Source: DATBFX01 sp036558305 (lineage in GTDB: Bacteria; Chloroflexota; Chloroflexia; Thermomicrobiales; UBA6265). Taken from it: a stretch of DNA of 13,044 nucleotides. The position numbers and the translations under genes are program-made. The notes under the pieces were generated by a model. It searched no databases. It worked only from the letters and a program-made list of their open reading frames with translations, and was not told where the DNA came from. The stretch's first letter is position 1, and the number at the start of each line of letters is the position of its first letter. The stretch is taken from positions 1 through 13,044 of the forward strand of contig DATBFX010000623.1 in the NCBI GenBank assembly GCA_036558305.1, given 5' to 3'. Shown here one piece after another: positions 12,697-13,044 of this stretch.

Positions 12697-13044
12697 ATGA
12701 TCGGCCGGCAGCGCCAGACAGAGATCTTCCTGCGCGGTCTGGCGGGGCGGCGACCGGCCGTCCCCGTCGATCCCCTGCGCCTCGAAGCACAGGCTCGGGC
12801 CTCGATGTCGCGCGAGGCGTTCGCCTACGTCGCCGGTGGCGCGGGGCAGGAGCGGACGATGTCCGCCAATCGCGCCGCCTTCGACCGCTGGCGCATCGTC
12901 CCGCGGCGCCTCCGCGATGCCTCCCGTCGCGATCTCTCGATCGAACTCTTCGGCGAGGCGTTGCCGACCCCGCTCCTGCTGGCACCGATCGGGGTGTTGG
13001 ACCTTGCCCACCGGGAGGCCGACCTCGCCGTGGCGCGCGCCGCG
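12697..13044 (+). CDS. FMN-dependent alpha-hydroxy-acid oxidase / lactate 2-monooxygenase-type protein (5' part only)
   Basis: An open frame of 116 codons runs from ATG 12697 to the window end without a stop; GGGGAG (12685-12690) lies 6 nt upstream. The N-terminus RQRQTEIFLRGLAGRRPAVP, then SREAFAYVAGGAG (about 38-50), MSANRAAFDRWRIVPRRLRD (about 55-74) and PTPLLLAPIGVL (about 90-101) match the start of the FMN-binding TIM-barrel family (lactate monooxygenase, lactate oxidase, glycolate oxidase). The FMN- and substrate-binding residues near the C-terminus are outside the window. The RxxEIFLxGLAGRRPxVP leader favours the lactate 2-monooxygenase-like branch, but related isopentenyl-diphosphate isomerase type 2 or mandelate dehydrogenase proteins cannot be fully excluded. 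It lies directly after the palindrome, with no clear promoter of its own. Confidence 0.85.
   Translation, partial: MIGRQRQTEIFLRGLAGRRPAVPVDPLRLEAQARASMSREAFAYVAGGAGQERTMSANRAAFDRWRIVPRRLRDASRRDLSIELFGEALPTPLLLAPIGVLDLAHREADLAVARAA

Noticed and set aside
12019..13011. 330-codon minus-strand frame across the S9 3' end and the last gene
   Set aside because: It runs through the 29-bp palindrome and opposes two recognisable + strand genes.

Overview
This is a high-GC bacterial chromosome segment with mostly conserved housekeeping genes and short accessory patches. The tandem GC-rich extragenic palindromes, a class Ic-type ribonucleotide reductase and the strong codon bias toward C/G suggest a Chloroflexota lineage of the Thermomicrobia/Sphaerobacter kind. 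That placement is an inference; a high-GC actinobacterium or Deinococcus relative is not excluded.

Layout. 1-786 (+): membrane-anchored Rieske protein (DUF2231 plus [2Fe-2S] domain). 787-1119: noncoding, with a terminator-like hairpin and the metE promoter. 1120-3423 (+): metE, B12-independent methionine synthase. 3481-3531: long perfect hairpin. 3547-4881 (+): tightly overlapping three-gene accessory operon (small unknown protein, retropepsin-like protein without the DTG motif, P-loop kinase). 4896-5954 (-): nrdB. 5955-6209: GTAG-headed REP palindromes, two of them forming a perfect inverted pair. 6210-9032 (-): nrdA. 9033-9453: its long leader and promoter, with a cobalamin riboswitch, a sigma70-type promoter and two NrdR boxes. 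9454-9869: gene-free. 9870-10485 (-): RHH antitoxin plus frameshifted MazF-type toxin. 10633-12591 (+): S9 prolyl-oligopeptidase-family peptidase. 12595-12666: 29-bp perfect inverted repeat. 12697-13044 (+): start of an FMN-dependent alpha-hydroxy-acid oxidase/lactate monooxygenase-type gene, cut by the window end.

The most coherent biology is dNTP synthesis. A class I reductase with two ATP-cones (NrdA) and a Phe-for-Tyr radical subunit (NrdB, class Ic, expected Mn/Fe cofactor) appears to be controlled at two levels: NrdR boxes over the promoter, and a B12 riboswitch filling the first ~200 nt of the transcript. This is the logic known from Streptomyces nrdABS, where adenosylcobalamin shuts off the B12-independent enzyme when a B12-dependent class II enzyme can work. 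It predicts an nrdJ gene elsewhere in the genome. The other B12-independent enzyme here, MetE, shows no recognisable B12 riboswitch and instead has a palindrome over its -35 element.
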